A DNA stretch of 64,000 nucleotides from Verrucomicrobiia bacterium. GTDB taxonomy: Bacteria > Verrucomicrobiota > Verrucomicrobiia > Limisphaerales > CAIMTB01. The notes beneath the pieces are model-generated. The model was not told the origin of the DNA. It saw nothing but the letters and a program-made list of their open reading frames with translations, and did not search any database. Numbering within the stretch: the first letter of the stretch is position 1; each line of letters opens with the position of its first letter. Below are positions 27,701 through 34,877 of the stretch, in pieces. The stretch spans positions 62,001 to 126,000 of the forward strand of contig JAHCBA010000007.1 of NCBI GenBank assembly GCA_019634625.1, in the 5' to 3' direction. The position numbers and the translations under genes were made by a program.

Positions 27701-29190
27701 AGTCCGAGGGTCAAAGGCTCGGCCTGCACAGCAGGCACCACGATCCCGTCGGGCACGCCGGGAATGAAGCCGGGGAAATTGACGGTCCCGGCGCCCCGGT
27801 TGGATTGGCTCGAGTCCCGCACCTGACCGCCTGGCGATGGTGCCCCGCCCTGCAAGGAGTCATTCCCCCAGTCGAAGTGAACGAATCCCTCGTCGAACCG
27901 GTAATACCGCAGCAGGCCGGTGCTGGCCGGGTCCAGGGGCGCCTGCATGGATGCCTGGATCTGGCTGGGTGAGCGGACGACGTTCCAGACACGCACCTCA
28001 TCCAACGATCCGACGAACGGATTGCACTGACAGTCGGCACCCTGAATTCCAATGAACAACAGGTTGTCCGGCGACTGGAAGAGGGGCCCCGCTCGACTCG
28101 CCGAGCTGTCCTGGACGCCGTTGATATGGAAGGTTTTCACCGCGCCGTCATAGGTCACCGCGACGTGTGTCCAGCGGTTGGTGGGTATCTCCGAGGTCGA
28201 GTAGTCCCAATCTCCGGCAGCCATGAACCCGAGGCGCATCGCGCCCGACTGGGCGATCAACCCCAGAATGAACTCCGAGCTGTCGTTTGGCCCGGCTCCT
28301 CTGGACAGGATGGTCCGGCTGCCGACCGAGGCAGGATTGACCCATGCTTCGAGGGTGAAGCGATCTCCCTGATCGGGGTTGAAGTTCCGGTCCACCGCGT
28401 ACTGCGGGACCTCGATGTTCTGCACTTCGGAGTTGTTTCGATTCAGGTCCAGTGCAAAGCCGGATCCAAGAACGGCGGGGGGAACCTGATTCGGGACGAC
28501 GGTCACCTTCAGTGAACTGGTGGCCTCGTCTCCGGAACCGTCGGTGACGGTCACGATGAACTCGGCTTCCCCGGTCCGGTGCAGCGCCGGGGTGAAGACA
28601 AGAGTGCGATTGCGCCCCAATCCCTGCATGAATACCTGCGGAAGGAGGTCCCAGTTCGAATGGTCGAGCTCAATGTTCAGGAACAGGGATTTCAGCGGCC
28701 AGTGGTCGCTGCCCACCGAGAAGGGAACGACACAGGTGGCGCCCTGAGGCTGGACGACCGAACCCAGTGCGGAGATGGTGGGTGGAATGTTCTTCTGAAT
28801 CGTGTGCAGGTAGCTGCCGAGACTCACAGGCGGCCAGCCGCCTCCCTGATCCGCCATGAGGGTGACGGTGGAGGACCCAGTGACACCGCGACGAGGTATC
28901 AGGACCAGGTCTGCGTCGTAAGGCTCCCCGTAAGCGGTCCCTGGAGACTCCACAATGGAGATGTCGTTGGTCGAGATGACGGAGGGGTTGGACGTGGTGA
29001 TATAGAGATGGGATTGGGATATGACGGGATCAAGCGATGCGAACTGAAAGCTGAAGCTGTCCTCGTGATCCTGAAAGCTTGTGCGATTCGTCAACGTTCC
29101 GACGAGCCGGGGGGCTCCGAAGGCGGAGATCCGCATTCCGGGTGTCGGAGACGGCGGAGGTCCACTCGCTGCGCGATAATGCACGGGCAC
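18754..29190 (-). CDS. Giant LamG/PA14/HAF surface protein (main part, 3478 aa)
   Basis: Domains in order: a beta-rich Ig/cadherin-like region (about 40-235), LamG 1 (243-435), a PA14-like domain (510-660), a cadherin-like segment, LamG 2 (750-935), further cadherin-like domains (960-1150) and seven HAF-type repeats (1155-1480, e.g. ATAINDRGLIVGYS). A large unassigned region (1480-2750) contains DLNGDGKPDAEVG. A long helical region with a hydrophobic stretch (ESIPDVVGLASDVFFAVMAS) follows, and then a beta-rich C-terminus ending in YSYGGN. The only early start is a GTG at 29190 with no signal peptide. The same frame runs without interruption back to a TGA at 29275 and, beyond it, into the 29275-29847 ORF, so this is probably the body of a longer secreted protein. 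Confidence 0.85.
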   Translation of the reverse strand: MPVHYRAASGPPPSPTPGMRISAFGAPRLVGTLTNRTSFQDHEDSFSFQFASLDPVISQSHLYITTSNPSVISTNDISIVESPGTAYGEPYDADLVLIPRRGVTGSSTVTLMADQGGGWPPVSLGSYLHTIQKNIPPTISALGSVVQPQGATCVVPFSVGSDHWPLKSLFLNIELDHSNWDLLPQVFMQGLGRNRTLVFTPALHRTGEAEFIVTVTDGSGDEATSSLKVTVVPNQVPPAVLGSGFALDLNRNNSEVQNIEVPQYAVDRNFNPDQGDRFTLEAWVNPASVGSRTILSRGAGPNDSSEFILGLIAQSGAMRLGFMAAGDWDYSTSEIPTNRWTHVAVTYDGAVKTFHINGVQDSSASRAGPLFQSPDNLLFIGIQGADCQCNPFVGSLDEVRVWNVVRSPSQIQASMQAPLDPASTGLLRYYRFDEGFVHFDWGNDSLQGGAPSPGGQVRDSSQSNRGAGTVNFPGFIPGVPDGIVVPAVQAEPLTLGLGAAAQGTNVWGTAGLAREIYFGSNSISLASGIVSWPYYPTRPDIVLPAGKGLEVPPGGPVLYGERFRGYLLPPVSGTYTLAIASSNEGQLWLGDNESPDSKRLVARSPEAGVAFRQFNRDPSLQSASVNLTAGQRYYLEVLHQAGDGKDASPHLSVQWTLPDGTIESPLPPYRTQPLGGAPSEGAFTFVDVRPPGFGTLTGAQADGTYLGATNFFGQDEFAYMVLSGGKASPPSRVVLDVKNRNDRPVAGSLNALRFDGASGTLQTGSALNLTDGSFTIELWARQLNGTQGWAETLWCHGTLDFNHFATLGWQSDGRLRLSIGNTNLVSPVAVADSQWHHYATVYDAGAKQVEIYRDGILLVSSAFTEGYHGNGPLVVGSFPGHPPSQYFAGDIDEIRVWRSARDRLDILSTMTTPLGAAEEPGLYAYYRLDEGNGLRAGDSSAPKSGVALDATLLGEFSWIQGAPGFLQVTLPRNSPGHRFFLSGYDFGGAPLTYRVTRQPAHAKVTLDPLNPGEAVIVPNRNFYGQDELRYTVTSERGTSPEVTLQLEVAFINIPPVLGRIRDQEMEEEDPPLVVPFLAIDEDDANGDGLIFTATSSNQQLLPPERMVFGGSGTNRNLTLDPVEGEVGTAIVEIEVSDGVDRTRTHFELLVNPRLAFAVIDVGHLTANPFSVATALNRQGQVAGYSARDASGTNARPFFYTGLDELSRVLEPANPGGGPARALGLNGLGRMVGEAVTSLSETHAFQADPLGSTQLMDLGTIEGSDFSAATAINDRGLIVGYSRLQDGTYRAFQAGTTPIRAIEMPASLSSMWATAVNVAGQIVGHGTTTGSGATNAFLTLNDVTTVLDLPPGAEHVMATWINDQGVIVGHAIFPTAPRSRIVTFDGSRWNILDDMMGGGEAQATGINRFGQIIGRALTTNGTWRAFLYSDGRANDLNELIPFASGWELTTANAINDQLQIVGAGVTNGATRAILLFPASEIGRRVFRPAGTLGMIPQIRVLQGEGDDNAANSFFWSSYERKLFAIRPVVATLDWRTGIYAPVTNETQFGDSVIRQVYTNEVLVSTLSINTWPRDPEIHVANTPVQLQPDHPSFRHGLVDLLYSTSDGAQVDRNSRVFDAPQEGYSVVHYLRTEGRPLNASRQPNHFTVVQTIPWNHPAHLVSNVTWTVATPLTNALHNDYPGLNGYVYFPNADYDAVGDDAAYSRTNRSGAILPVNASPGRDPLVVVWYQQDRIGTAWSRHPVRYQLQWPTNAGTIVIASGLGTGALDPARYPNLRIYNQPDSNLPGFNPNEEHALISNGRVYALRDDLNARLHEKASEPFVLLKFQDAATHEWRMKPYKVVAEQDPWSFQYSAQVGQEIQPPAPISVLPLMTARNHTVSGPSWRDYHGRIYARAGAPDGGDTDIVVRYFYPLQPGFFYDLNGDGKPDAEVGAPVAWLDERPGGVTGEPIDVTYKVAWPENVPALQVGQTLTTARSGLPDILDMADAQVIFDSLNDKGANPQGAAARLFDPLTPRTVPVEESFQFPTQVRREMDAATGNEIFPDLPFQLRVRLFHDPLNRLLGFRGFNYVPADGGTPLTLLNVMSQRERETILALNTESGGQAFEELIEALYRKTRNPNDLDVDKNGRPDDSLLIGVTTQVITNGNTVVTSFVGESFGGGPKGLTAGQPLPTNTNGSPRYVVIAENNDPRLPGLPVSLHVIRVVEDLFDGSLAFIQPDNVLDERISLRHTADFAGAPESFVFQWFYQLDAQGLDGTVLPETDVQGRVTDPRGWEPYAVEPEAGTGANDITLGTGTESAVVTLSDTWWISRFGVPGTNGTIQWSGWIGDPSAASAPRAMFVPGWIKRVLSGINLFSQRTSDFDNHAVNTLASALAEAGPRYEGDVALNPDKLDEFGLIQIYETILRRGAAMSINGSPPLDIEAANGALLLAAGRIADLYLLLGNEAFADAADPTIGLTTDSESLGSLASSIFAFEDQLDSLLEEELALLRGRDDRAAGVGGAPVYNRLFWNFTGSDGEVAYSQTYGILDWNRDGFINALDARRLYPQGHGDAWGHYLTALTTYYDLLRNPNYTWIPRPERTLIAGVTIEVNYEDERRFARAAAARARTGAEIVERTRRSDFSPDPNLSLQGYDDTDPRRAWGMSEWARRAGTGAWFDWVTGNAILPPVDSTHAGIERIDRLSVPELSQIVAEAIVIQNELDQADAGLNPLGVASGTVPFDIDPDLLQTGLSRTTHFEQIYNRAVGALRNAVTTFDRASRLSNTLRRQQDSAEAFSVSVLQQETDFRNRLIEIFGYPYVGDTGAGASYPAGYDGPDLHHWMYVDTLDVTPENNPRSEEFTDLWKGFRNAIHDWGAEFSRATFNALSPVYTNQSIEVEYPVAASDYGFVAPASWGKRRAEGRLQTALRKMVGAQAELRQATTLYANHVTEIEEQLELLDARFGLRADQIRLLDAKEGVLTTFNALILSAKSVKIVSEGVTEDIREVTGALIESIPDVVGLASDVFFAVMASLYFTGHFSSSVSEKVAEAAELSEAALDFSKEVAEVAIEREMESNEQDFEVNERAKELEGLVRGEAALRLDIFRASQALLQAARDLEAALAEGNRLLQRRRVFRSTAAGEIQKNRYRDLAFRIFRNDALQKYDAQFELASRYVHLTAASYDYELNLDGERSARSFLSEIVRERNLGEMIDGEPVAGRVGLASIMSRMRQNFDVLKGQLGLNNHRDERARFSLRTEALRILPGGTNDAANLNWRTALQQARVTNLWEVAEFRRYCRPFAPEGNGPQPGIVLRFSTVVTAGQNFFGRPLGPLDSSYDASEYSTRIRSVGLWFSDYNAAGLSYTPRVYLVPVGADVLRSPNAGDFSLRPWQVVEQRIPVPFPIGTTELNNPGWIPELHSLDGTFSDFRRHSAFRAYHDAAFDSREFAESTRLVGRSVWNSQWVLIIPGLYLLGDTPEAASEGLDRFIDSVSDIRLFFQTYSYGGN

Positions 29191-29274
29191 TTCCGTGTCC
29201 GAGATCCATGCGAAGCGCCAGGCTGGATCGGGCGGGGGATCAACCTGCCAATTATTGAGCCACTTAACTGGTTC

Positions 29275-29277
29275 TCA
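29275..29277 (-). other. In-frame TGA inside the giant gene
   Basis: TCA on the plus strand reads TGA on the minus strand, in context CCG GAG TGA GAA CCA GTT. It is the only stop in an otherwise open frame from 29847 to 18754. A single base change (for example to TGG, GGA or CGA) would restore one protein. Confidence 0.85.
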
Positions 29278-29847
29278 CTCCGGATCCAGAAAGGTGATGT
29301 TTAGATGGCCGTGCTCATAAGAGATGGTCCAGGCGACAGGCAGGATCCTCAGGACGGCGCTGCCAAGCAACGCTCCTCCCCACTTGGCCTGGATATGGGT
29401 CTGTACTATGTCTTTCTCGATTTCACCGACGAATGAGATGGTGAGCCCGTTGCCGGCGCCCCCAGATCCACTGGCAAGATCGGAAGCGCCGATGTTTCCA
29501 AAGTTGAAGCTGAAAGCCCGATCGAGGATCACCGTCCGCTTTGCCAGAACAAATTCGACGGTGAAGGCATCCGGCGCAGTCCTGCCGGAACCCGGGAGGT
29601 CGATCAACACCATGCCGGGTTGATTTTCATGGCCGGGATAGAGGTAGTGGTAGGCGATCCCGTCCGCGCTGACATCAACGAACTGCGCGGATCCGTAGAG
29701 ACGGAGATTCGCCGGACGATAGGGGTCCGGGGACGACGGATTGGGATAAACGCTGGCAGCCGGCACGGGAAGGCCCCAGGGCCCGCACGCCAGCAGAAGC
29801 CACATCGCGACGGGCCGGAATGGGAGGAAACGAGAGATCAGTTTCAT
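29275..29847 (-). CDS. N-terminal exported part of the giant gene, ended by an in-frame TGA
   Basis: The 190-aa ORF starts at an ATG with GGAG upstream and has a signal peptide (hydrophobic 11-26, cleavage near VPAAS at 28-32). The rest is a beta-rich domain that ends ...HLNITFLDPE before TGA. The 28 codons between this stop and the GTG of the 3478-aa ORF are all sense and in the same frame (EPVKWLNNWQVDPPPDP...). The two ORFs therefore look like one gene of 3697 codons plus the final stop, split by a nonsense change, a sequencing error or a true short product. The 586-aa exported protein gene lies 32 bp upstream. Confidence 0.75.
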   Translation of the reverse strand: MKLISRFLPFRPVAMWLLLACGPWGLPVPAASVYPNPSSPDPYRPANLRLYGSAQFVDVSADGIAYHYLYPGHENQPGMVLIDLPGSGRTAPDAFTVEFVLAKRTVILDRAFSFNFGNIGASDLASGSGGAGNGLTISFVGEIEKDIVQTHIQAKWGGALLGSAVLRILPVAWTISYEHGHLNITFLDPE

Positions 29848-29879
29848 GCAAGGAGTCTCCTGGTGGATGGCCGGGGTGC

Positions 29880-31640
29880 CTAGAAGGCTGACGGCGCCTC
29901 GGCGTTCAGGGTGCCCACCTCCGAGATGCGTTGCAGGTACAGCGACCCCGAAGTCATCAGCGGCAGTTTGTGAAGGCCCATGATGGTTTCGGAGTAGGTG
30001 CCCGCAATGGCGGGAAGTGTACGGTTCCCCGTGCGAATCTCGGCTGCTTCAAACCGGAAGGTGAAATCCCTGCTCACCGGGTAGGCACGGTTGGTCCCAT
30101 GATCGGGATGATATCGGTGAAGGAATGGATTTCCGGGCAGGTCGGGCGTCAGATCGATCGTACCCGTCAATTGATTGCCGATCGCGAAGATGCCAGTCAG
30201 CGGCAGCTCGTACTGGCCGGATCGGGTGTCGAAGTCGAAGTGGGAGGTGGATACACGCCGGCCGGTGATCCGGCCCGAAGCAGGATTGGCAGCGAGGACC
30301 CTGGCCAGGCGCGCCGGTTGTGTCACCAACAAGGAGAACGGAGCCGGGTTCGACTGCCCGTCCGGGGTGGTGCGACCGTAGAGCAGGGCCGCCTCACGCA
30401 GAAGACTGGCCTGCCCGTGGTCATCCACGTGAATCAGCACGCGCATGGGGAATCCCGCGGAGACCGTTCCCGCGGCCGTCGCGTTGGTGGCATGCGCCTG
30501 GGCCACGTTGGTGATCACGACCGATCCCATCCACAGGCCGGTGTTCAAGGATCCGTTGGTGAGACCGCCGGTCGATCCTGACCCGGCTTGTTGCGATGCC
30601 GCGATGCGAACGGGAAGGTAGTACATCGTGCCCTGGCCGTCGCTGGCACGGTAGATGTTGGTGTGGGTGCTGAAGCTGCCTGGCACCGCGTCCACCAGCA
30701 GCCTCAGGTGCTTCACCCCGCCCGGAGCGACACCCTCCTCGTGCGTCTGGAAGCCGGTGAACCGGGGGGTCGCGAGGGATCCATGGTCCAGCGCCAGGGG
30801 CGATTCGAGGTCCGTGGCCGACTCGAACCGGATGACCTGGGACAGGACGCTGTGGTTTCGCACGGTCAGACGGCCACGCGGCGCGGCATCGCCGAATTCG
30901 AGTCCCGGTCCGCTGGTGTGTTCGAGGCTGAATGGACCCTGGTAGTTCGAGGGTGCCCGGGCGCGAATCCAGTAGGCCTCTCCGCGACGCACCGGGGCAT
31001 TGGGGTCGATTTCGACCCATTCGCCCGAGGGTTTCAGGCGATAGGCGGGCTCCAGGGTTGCCTGTCGTGTGTCGTAATGGGCTGGGGAAGGTCTGAAGAA
31101 GCCAAGAAAGGTGGGTGGCGCCCCCGGATCCACCGGCAGGCCGCGCAGGTGGAAGCGGCCCGGCAGCCATTCGGTGGTCTGAAGGGATGGAGTGCCCGTG
31201 ACATGCCAGTCCACGGCGTTGGTGCCCGCGATCTTAACGAGATAGGCGCGCCGGGGCAGTATCGCATGGAGGTTGCCGAGCATGGCTTCGGGGCTTTGCG
31301 CGGGAAAGGCCGCAAGCCACTGTGCCCTGTTCCATCCGCTGGAGCTGGGATTCTGGATGAAGTCCGTTGCGCTGACGCGTTCGGACCAGGTCCACAAGCT
31401 GACGAAATTCAAGTCCCCAAGCACGACGGCGGGCGTGCGGTCGGGCGGATCCACTTCAAGCCAGATGGCATTCCAGCCGGGCTGCAGGTTGAAGGTCTGG
31501 GTAAGCGATTGCGCGGGCGCCTGCATGGCGACTGCAAGAAGGACGGCTGCAACGCAGAGATACGAAGGAAGGAAGGGCGGAACGGCTTCCGGTGCCTGGC
31601 CTTCGGACTCTTCGTGCCTTGGAGATTTCAGTGGGATCAT
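29880..31640 (-). CDS. Exported protein of unknown function, partner of the giant gene
   Basis: The 586-aa protein has an N-terminal hydrophobic segment (about 26-42, ...AMQAPAQS) that fits a signal peptide with a long n-region. It then begins TFNLQPGWNAIWLEVDPPDR, a start I associate with verrucomicrobial surface proteins encoded next to giant LamG genes. The remainder is beta-rich with no catalytic motif that I recognise; a segment near 330 (THTNIYRASDGQGTMYYLPV) looks like an immunoglobulin-like strand pair. It lies 24 bp after the PpiC gene and 32 bp before the giant gene, so the three are probably one transcript. Confidence 0.75.
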   Translation of the reverse strand: MIPLKSPRHEESEGQAPEAVPPFLPSYLCVAAVLLAVAMQAPAQSLTQTFNLQPGWNAIWLEVDPPDRTPAVVLGDLNFVSLWTWSERVSATDFIQNPSSSGWNRAQWLAAFPAQSPEAMLGNLHAILPRRAYLVKIAGTNAVDWHVTGTPSLQTTEWLPGRFHLRGLPVDPGAPPTFLGFFRPSPAHYDTRQATLEPAYRLKPSGEWVEIDPNAPVRRGEAYWIRARAPSNYQGPFSLEHTSGPGLEFGDAAPRGRLTVRNHSVLSQVIRFESATDLESPLALDHGSLATPRFTGFQTHEEGVAPGGVKHLRLLVDAVPGSFSTHTNIYRASDGQGTMYYLPVRIAASQQAGSGSTGGLTNGSLNTGLWMGSVVITNVAQAHATNATAAGTVSAGFPMRVLIHVDDHGQASLLREAALLYGRTTPDGQSNPAPFSLLVTQPARLARVLAANPASGRITGRRVSTSHFDFDTRSGQYELPLTGIFAIGNQLTGTIDLTPDLPGNPFLHRYHPDHGTNRAYPVSRDFTFRFEAAEIRTGNRTLPAIAGTYSETIMGLHKLPLMTSGSLYLQRISEVGTLNAEAPSAF

Positions 31641-31664
31641 GGAGGGGGAGTGCGGGTGGATCGA

Positions 31665-32708
31665 TCAGCGGAGCGGCAGATGCGGCGGGCGGATGGCGAC
31701 CCGGGGCGGTGCCTGGCAGAGTTCTGCCAGCAGGTTGGTATCGATGCGGACCGGGTGGGCTCGCTTGAGACCCTCGTAGAACGCCGCTTCCGCCTCAAGG
31801 GCCCGAGTCCGGCTGAGTTGCTGGCTGATGCGCTCCCGAACGTCGGCCAGGGGAAGAGGCTCGCTGGGCTGGCGGGCGATGAGTTTGAGAAGGAAGAGCC
31901 CTTCTGAGGTCCTGATTGCCGGGCTGATTTCGCCCTGCCGGCGAAGCGCAAAGAGGGCGGTAACCACCTCGTCGGGCCAGGCGCCGGCTGCCGTGTCATG
32001 AGTCATCCATCCGACGTCTCCTCCCAGATGTCGTGTCGCCCGATGCTCCGAGTGTGCCCGGGCCAGTTCGCCGAAATCCGGAGCGGAATCCGCCTGTTGG
32101 ACAGCCTGATCCCGCAACGCTGCCAGTCGTGCCACCAGGGCCTCCTTCCTCTCCTCATCGGCAAGCGGGGACTGCCGGATGAGGATCAGGGCGGCCCGGA
32201 TGCGTTCTGGAGATGAGTAGTGACTCAGGTGACGCTCATAGTGATCCTCGATTTCCGCCTCGGTGGGTGGAGGAAGGGCCCCACCTGTACGCTCCCGTTC
32301 CTCGGCAAAGCGATTGATGACGAAGTCACGCCAGGCGGCAAGGATGTCCGGGCGCTCGTCGAATGCCGTCCTCCGGGCCTCCGCATGGAGAAGTTCACGC
32401 CTGATCAGGTCATCCAGCACGGCGGCCTTGTCTGCCGGTGCGACCGTCCCCTGATTGCGTTGGATCCACGCGCCCAGGAGTGTGTCGGGTGAGATCGCCT
32501 GACTCCCGACAACCGCGATCGCCCCCTGACTCAACGCAACGCCCTCGCTGGCGACTGCCGTGGTCTTCGAGGTTGTATAGGGTCCGCAGGAGGCCAGGAA
32601 GGGGAGAAGCAGGAGGGGGGCAATCCGGGAGAGCGCCGTTGTGCGCGGTGCCGGAGGCCGGGAGAAACTGGGTTCGGGGCGGGCGATCGCTGTGCGCGGT
32701 GTCTTCAT
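31665..32708 (-). CDS. Parvulin-type peptidyl-prolyl isomerase lipoprotein
   Basis: The 347-aa protein starts at the ATG at 32708 (MKTPRTAIARP). It has a lipobox (LLPFLASC), so it is a lipoprotein, followed by an N-terminal SurA-like helical part (DLIRRELLHAEARR). A parvulin domain follows (about 170-290: RAALILIRQSPL..., RHLGGDVGWM, LFALRRQGEISPAIRTSEGLFLL, split here by commas). Such PpiC/SurA-like proteins help exported proteins fold in the periplasm. Being first in the transcript with two exported proteins, one of them giant, suggests that it serves them. Confidence 0.85.
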   Translation of the reverse strand: MKTPRTAIARPEPSFSRPPAPRTTALSRIAPLLLLPFLASCGPYTTSKTTAVASEGVALSQGAIAVVGSQAISPDTLLGAWIQRNQGTVAPADKAAVLDDLIRRELLHAEARRTAFDERPDILAAWRDFVINRFAEERERTGGALPPPTEAEIEDHYERHLSHYSSPERIRAALILIRQSPLADEERKEALVARLAALRDQAVQQADSAPDFGELARAHSEHRATRHLGGDVGWMTHDTAAGAWPDEVVTALFALRRQGEISPAIRTSEGLFLLKLIARQPSEPLPLADVRERISQQLSRTRALEAEAAFYEGLKRAHPVRIDTNLLAELCQAPPRVAIRPPHLPLR

Positions 32709-32892
32709 GCCGGGTCTGACTCCATGGGAATCGTTACCGGCCCTACTTACATGGAAAGGAACCAAACGTTACACGACAGGCGATTCGCATCCGGGAGCCG
32801 AGCCTCCCATCCAGGGTCAATAACCCAAGGCCTGACCTGCAGGCGCCTGTCCCGCTGGCGAACGGTGGGGTTTCCTTGGGCCATCGAAGGCA

Positions 32893-33816
32893 TTGCCCGG
32901 CGCGGGCGGGCTCTTCATCCTCGCCGCCGTGCCCGCCTGGTTCATCTGGACGACCACCGCGCTGCTCTCCTGGGGGCTGTGGGCGGTGCTGTCCAAGGCG
33001 CTTGGCGACGCGCTCACGGCGGAACAGAGCCAGGCGCTCTCGACGCTCGGTCTGCTGCCGATTCTGCCTGCGCTCGCGTGGCGCAGCCGGGGCAGGCTGC
33101 GAGGTGCGTCATCCAGGGGCCTGGCGCTTGCCTTCCTCGGCGGCGTCATCACCTGCCTGGGGAACATCGCGTTCTACGCGGCCCTGGCGCGCGGCGAGAA
33201 GGTCGCGGCGGTCGCGTCGCTCACGGCGATCTCGCCGCTGGTCACGGTGCTGCTCGCGGTGCTGCTTCTGCGCGAGCGCATGAACCGTGTCCAGCTCGCC
33301 GGCCTCGCGATGTCGTTCGTCGCCATCTGGCTGTTCAACGTGCAGCACGAGCGTGGGCTGCTGTCGAGCACGGTCCTGTTCGCGCTGCCGCCGATCCTGC
33401 TTTGGGGCGCATCGGGTTTCCTCCAGAAGGTGGCCACCAACCATCTCCCCGGTGAGACGGCGGCGCTGGTTTATCTTGGCGCGTTCGTGCCGGTCGGGAT
33501 CTTCTTTGCGTTGCGGGCGCCGTGGCCGGAGGCGATTCCTCCGCGTGCCTGGGGTCTGGCGGCGGCGCTCGGATTCTTCATCGCGTTTGGGAACTTCGCC
33601 GTGCTGGCTGCCTACGCGCGCGGCGGTCAGGCCTCGGTGATCGCGCCGATGAGCAATCTCTATCCCATCATCAGCGTGCCCGTGGCCGTGCTCTGGTTTC
33701 AGGAGAGCATCGGCCCGCGCGAGGCCGTGGCGATCGCCGCCGCGCTGGTCTCCGTGGCCGCGCTCTCGTGGGAGACCGCCGGCCGAACCTCCGGGATGGC
33801 CGTCTCAACCTCATGA
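32893..33816 (+). CDS. EamA/DMT-family transporter
   Basis: This inner-membrane permease has about 295-307 aa, two EamA repeats and about ten hydrophobic segments. It starts around FIWTTTALLSWGLWAVLSKALG, and the second repeat includes QASVIAPMSNLYPIISVPVAV. The start is unsure: a TTG at 32893 or a GTG at 32929 (VPAWFIW). The latter is closer to the usual N-terminus. It is divergent from the PpiC gene with a 184-bp gap that holds nothing else I can identify, and it ends 6 bp before the methyltransferase gene. The substrate is unknown. Confidence 0.85.
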   Translation: MPGAGGLFILAAVPAWFIWTTTALLSWGLWAVLSKALGDALTAEQSQALSTLGLLPILPALAWRSRGRLRGASSRGLALAFLGGVITCLGNIAFYAALARGEKVAAVASLTAISPLVTVLLAVLLLRERMNRVQLAGLAMSFVAIWLFNVQHERGLLSSTVLFALPPILLWGASGFLQKVATNHLPGETAALVYLGAFVPVGIFFALRAPWPEAIPPRAWGLAAALGFFIAFGNFAVLAAYARGGQASVIAPMSNLYPIISVPVAVLWFQESIGPREAVAIAAALVSVAALSWETAGRTSGMAVSTS

Positions 33817-33822
33817 ATCTCC

Positions 33823-34770
33823 ATGCCCCAATCCATCACTGAGCTTCTGCGCACGGGTGTCGTCATCGGCGACGGCGGTTATCTCATCGAACTCGAACGA
33901 CGCGGCCACGTGGACAGCGGCTCGGGCCGTGAGAAGGTCGGCACCGGACGCGGCAGCGGGCAGTTCACGCCCGAGGTGGCCATCGAGAACCCGGACGCGC
34001 TCCGCGAACTGCACCGTGAATTCCTCAAGGCCGGCTCGAACGTGCTTCAGGCCCTGACCTTCTTCGGCACGCGTGAAAAATTGAACCGCGCCGGTTACGG
34101 GGCGGACACGGAAAGGATCAATGTCGCCGCCGTGAAGCTGGCGAAGGAGGTCGCGGGCGACCGGGCGCTGGTGGCAGGCAGCGTCTCCCGCACCCAGCTC
34201 ACGGAACGGGAGGGCATGACCTCACTGGACAAGTCGCGCGACCATCTCGCCGAGCAGATCCGGCTGCTCAAGGATGCGGGCGTGGACTTCCTGATCCTCG
34301 AGACCTTCTTCCACCTCGCGGAGATGGAGGTCGCGCTGCGATGTGCGGCGGATGCCGGCCTGCCCGCCGTGGCGACCATGAGCTTCCGTCCCCTCATCAC
34401 CCGGTGCAGTGACGACAGGACGCCTGCCGAATGCGCGCGGGCGATGGCGGATCTCGGGGCCATTGCCGTGGGCGCGAATTGCGAACAGGACCCGCAACGG
34501 ATGCTGCCGTTGCTGCGGGAGATGCGCGCGGCGGCGACGGTGCCGCTGGCCGCGCAGCCGGCGGCGTTCCACACCACGGAGGCATGCCACAGCTTCACGC
34601 GCCTGCCGGCGTTCCCCGACGACCTGGAGACGATCCAGGTCCCGCGCGGTGCGTTTGTGGAGTTCGGGAAATGGGCGCGCGCCGAGGGCGTGGCGTACGC
34701 GGGCGGATGCTGCGGCTGCAACGCGGCCTACATCCGGGCGCTGGCAGCGGGCGTGAGTCAGGCCGCGTAG
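33823..34770 (+). CDS. Homocysteine S-methyltransferase family protein
   Basis: The 315-aa TIM barrel of the S-methyl-transferring (zinc-thiolate) family begins VVIGDGGYLIELERRG. The zinc ligands are visible as GANCE (near residue 214) and GGCCGCNAAYIRAL near the C-terminus (about 286-299). It would move a methyl group from S-methylmethionine, betaine or a similar donor to homocysteine in the cytoplasm. The preceding EamA permease, 6 bp upstream, might carry the donor or product; that is inference. Confidence 0.87.
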   Translation: MPQSITELLRTGVVIGDGGYLIELERRGHVDSGSGREKVGTGRGSGQFTPEVAIENPDALRELHREFLKAGSNVLQALTFFGTREKLNRAGYGADTERINVAAVKLAKEVAGDRALVAGSVSRTQLTEREGMTSLDKSRDHLAEQIRLLKDAGVDFLILETFFHLAEMEVALRCAADAGLPAVATMSFRPLITRCSDDRTPAECARAMADLGAIAVGANCEQDPQRMLPLLREMRAAATVPLAAQPAAFHTTEACHSFTRLPAFPDDLETIQVPRGAFVEFGKWARAEGVAYAGGCCGCNAAYIRALAAGVSQAA

Positions 34771-34877
34771 GATCCGATGCGATGCCCCGGGCAGGGCGCC
34801 ATGGAGAACTCCGTGACGACGATGAACACCCGTTCCCCCGCCAACATGCCTTTGTCCATATCACCCTGGGTTGAACC

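Noticed and set aside
18754-29190. Calling the giant protein a complete Tc toxin
   Set aside because: Only the C-terminal part resembles TcA by eye, no TcB or TcC gene is in the window, and the front is LamG/PA14/HAF.
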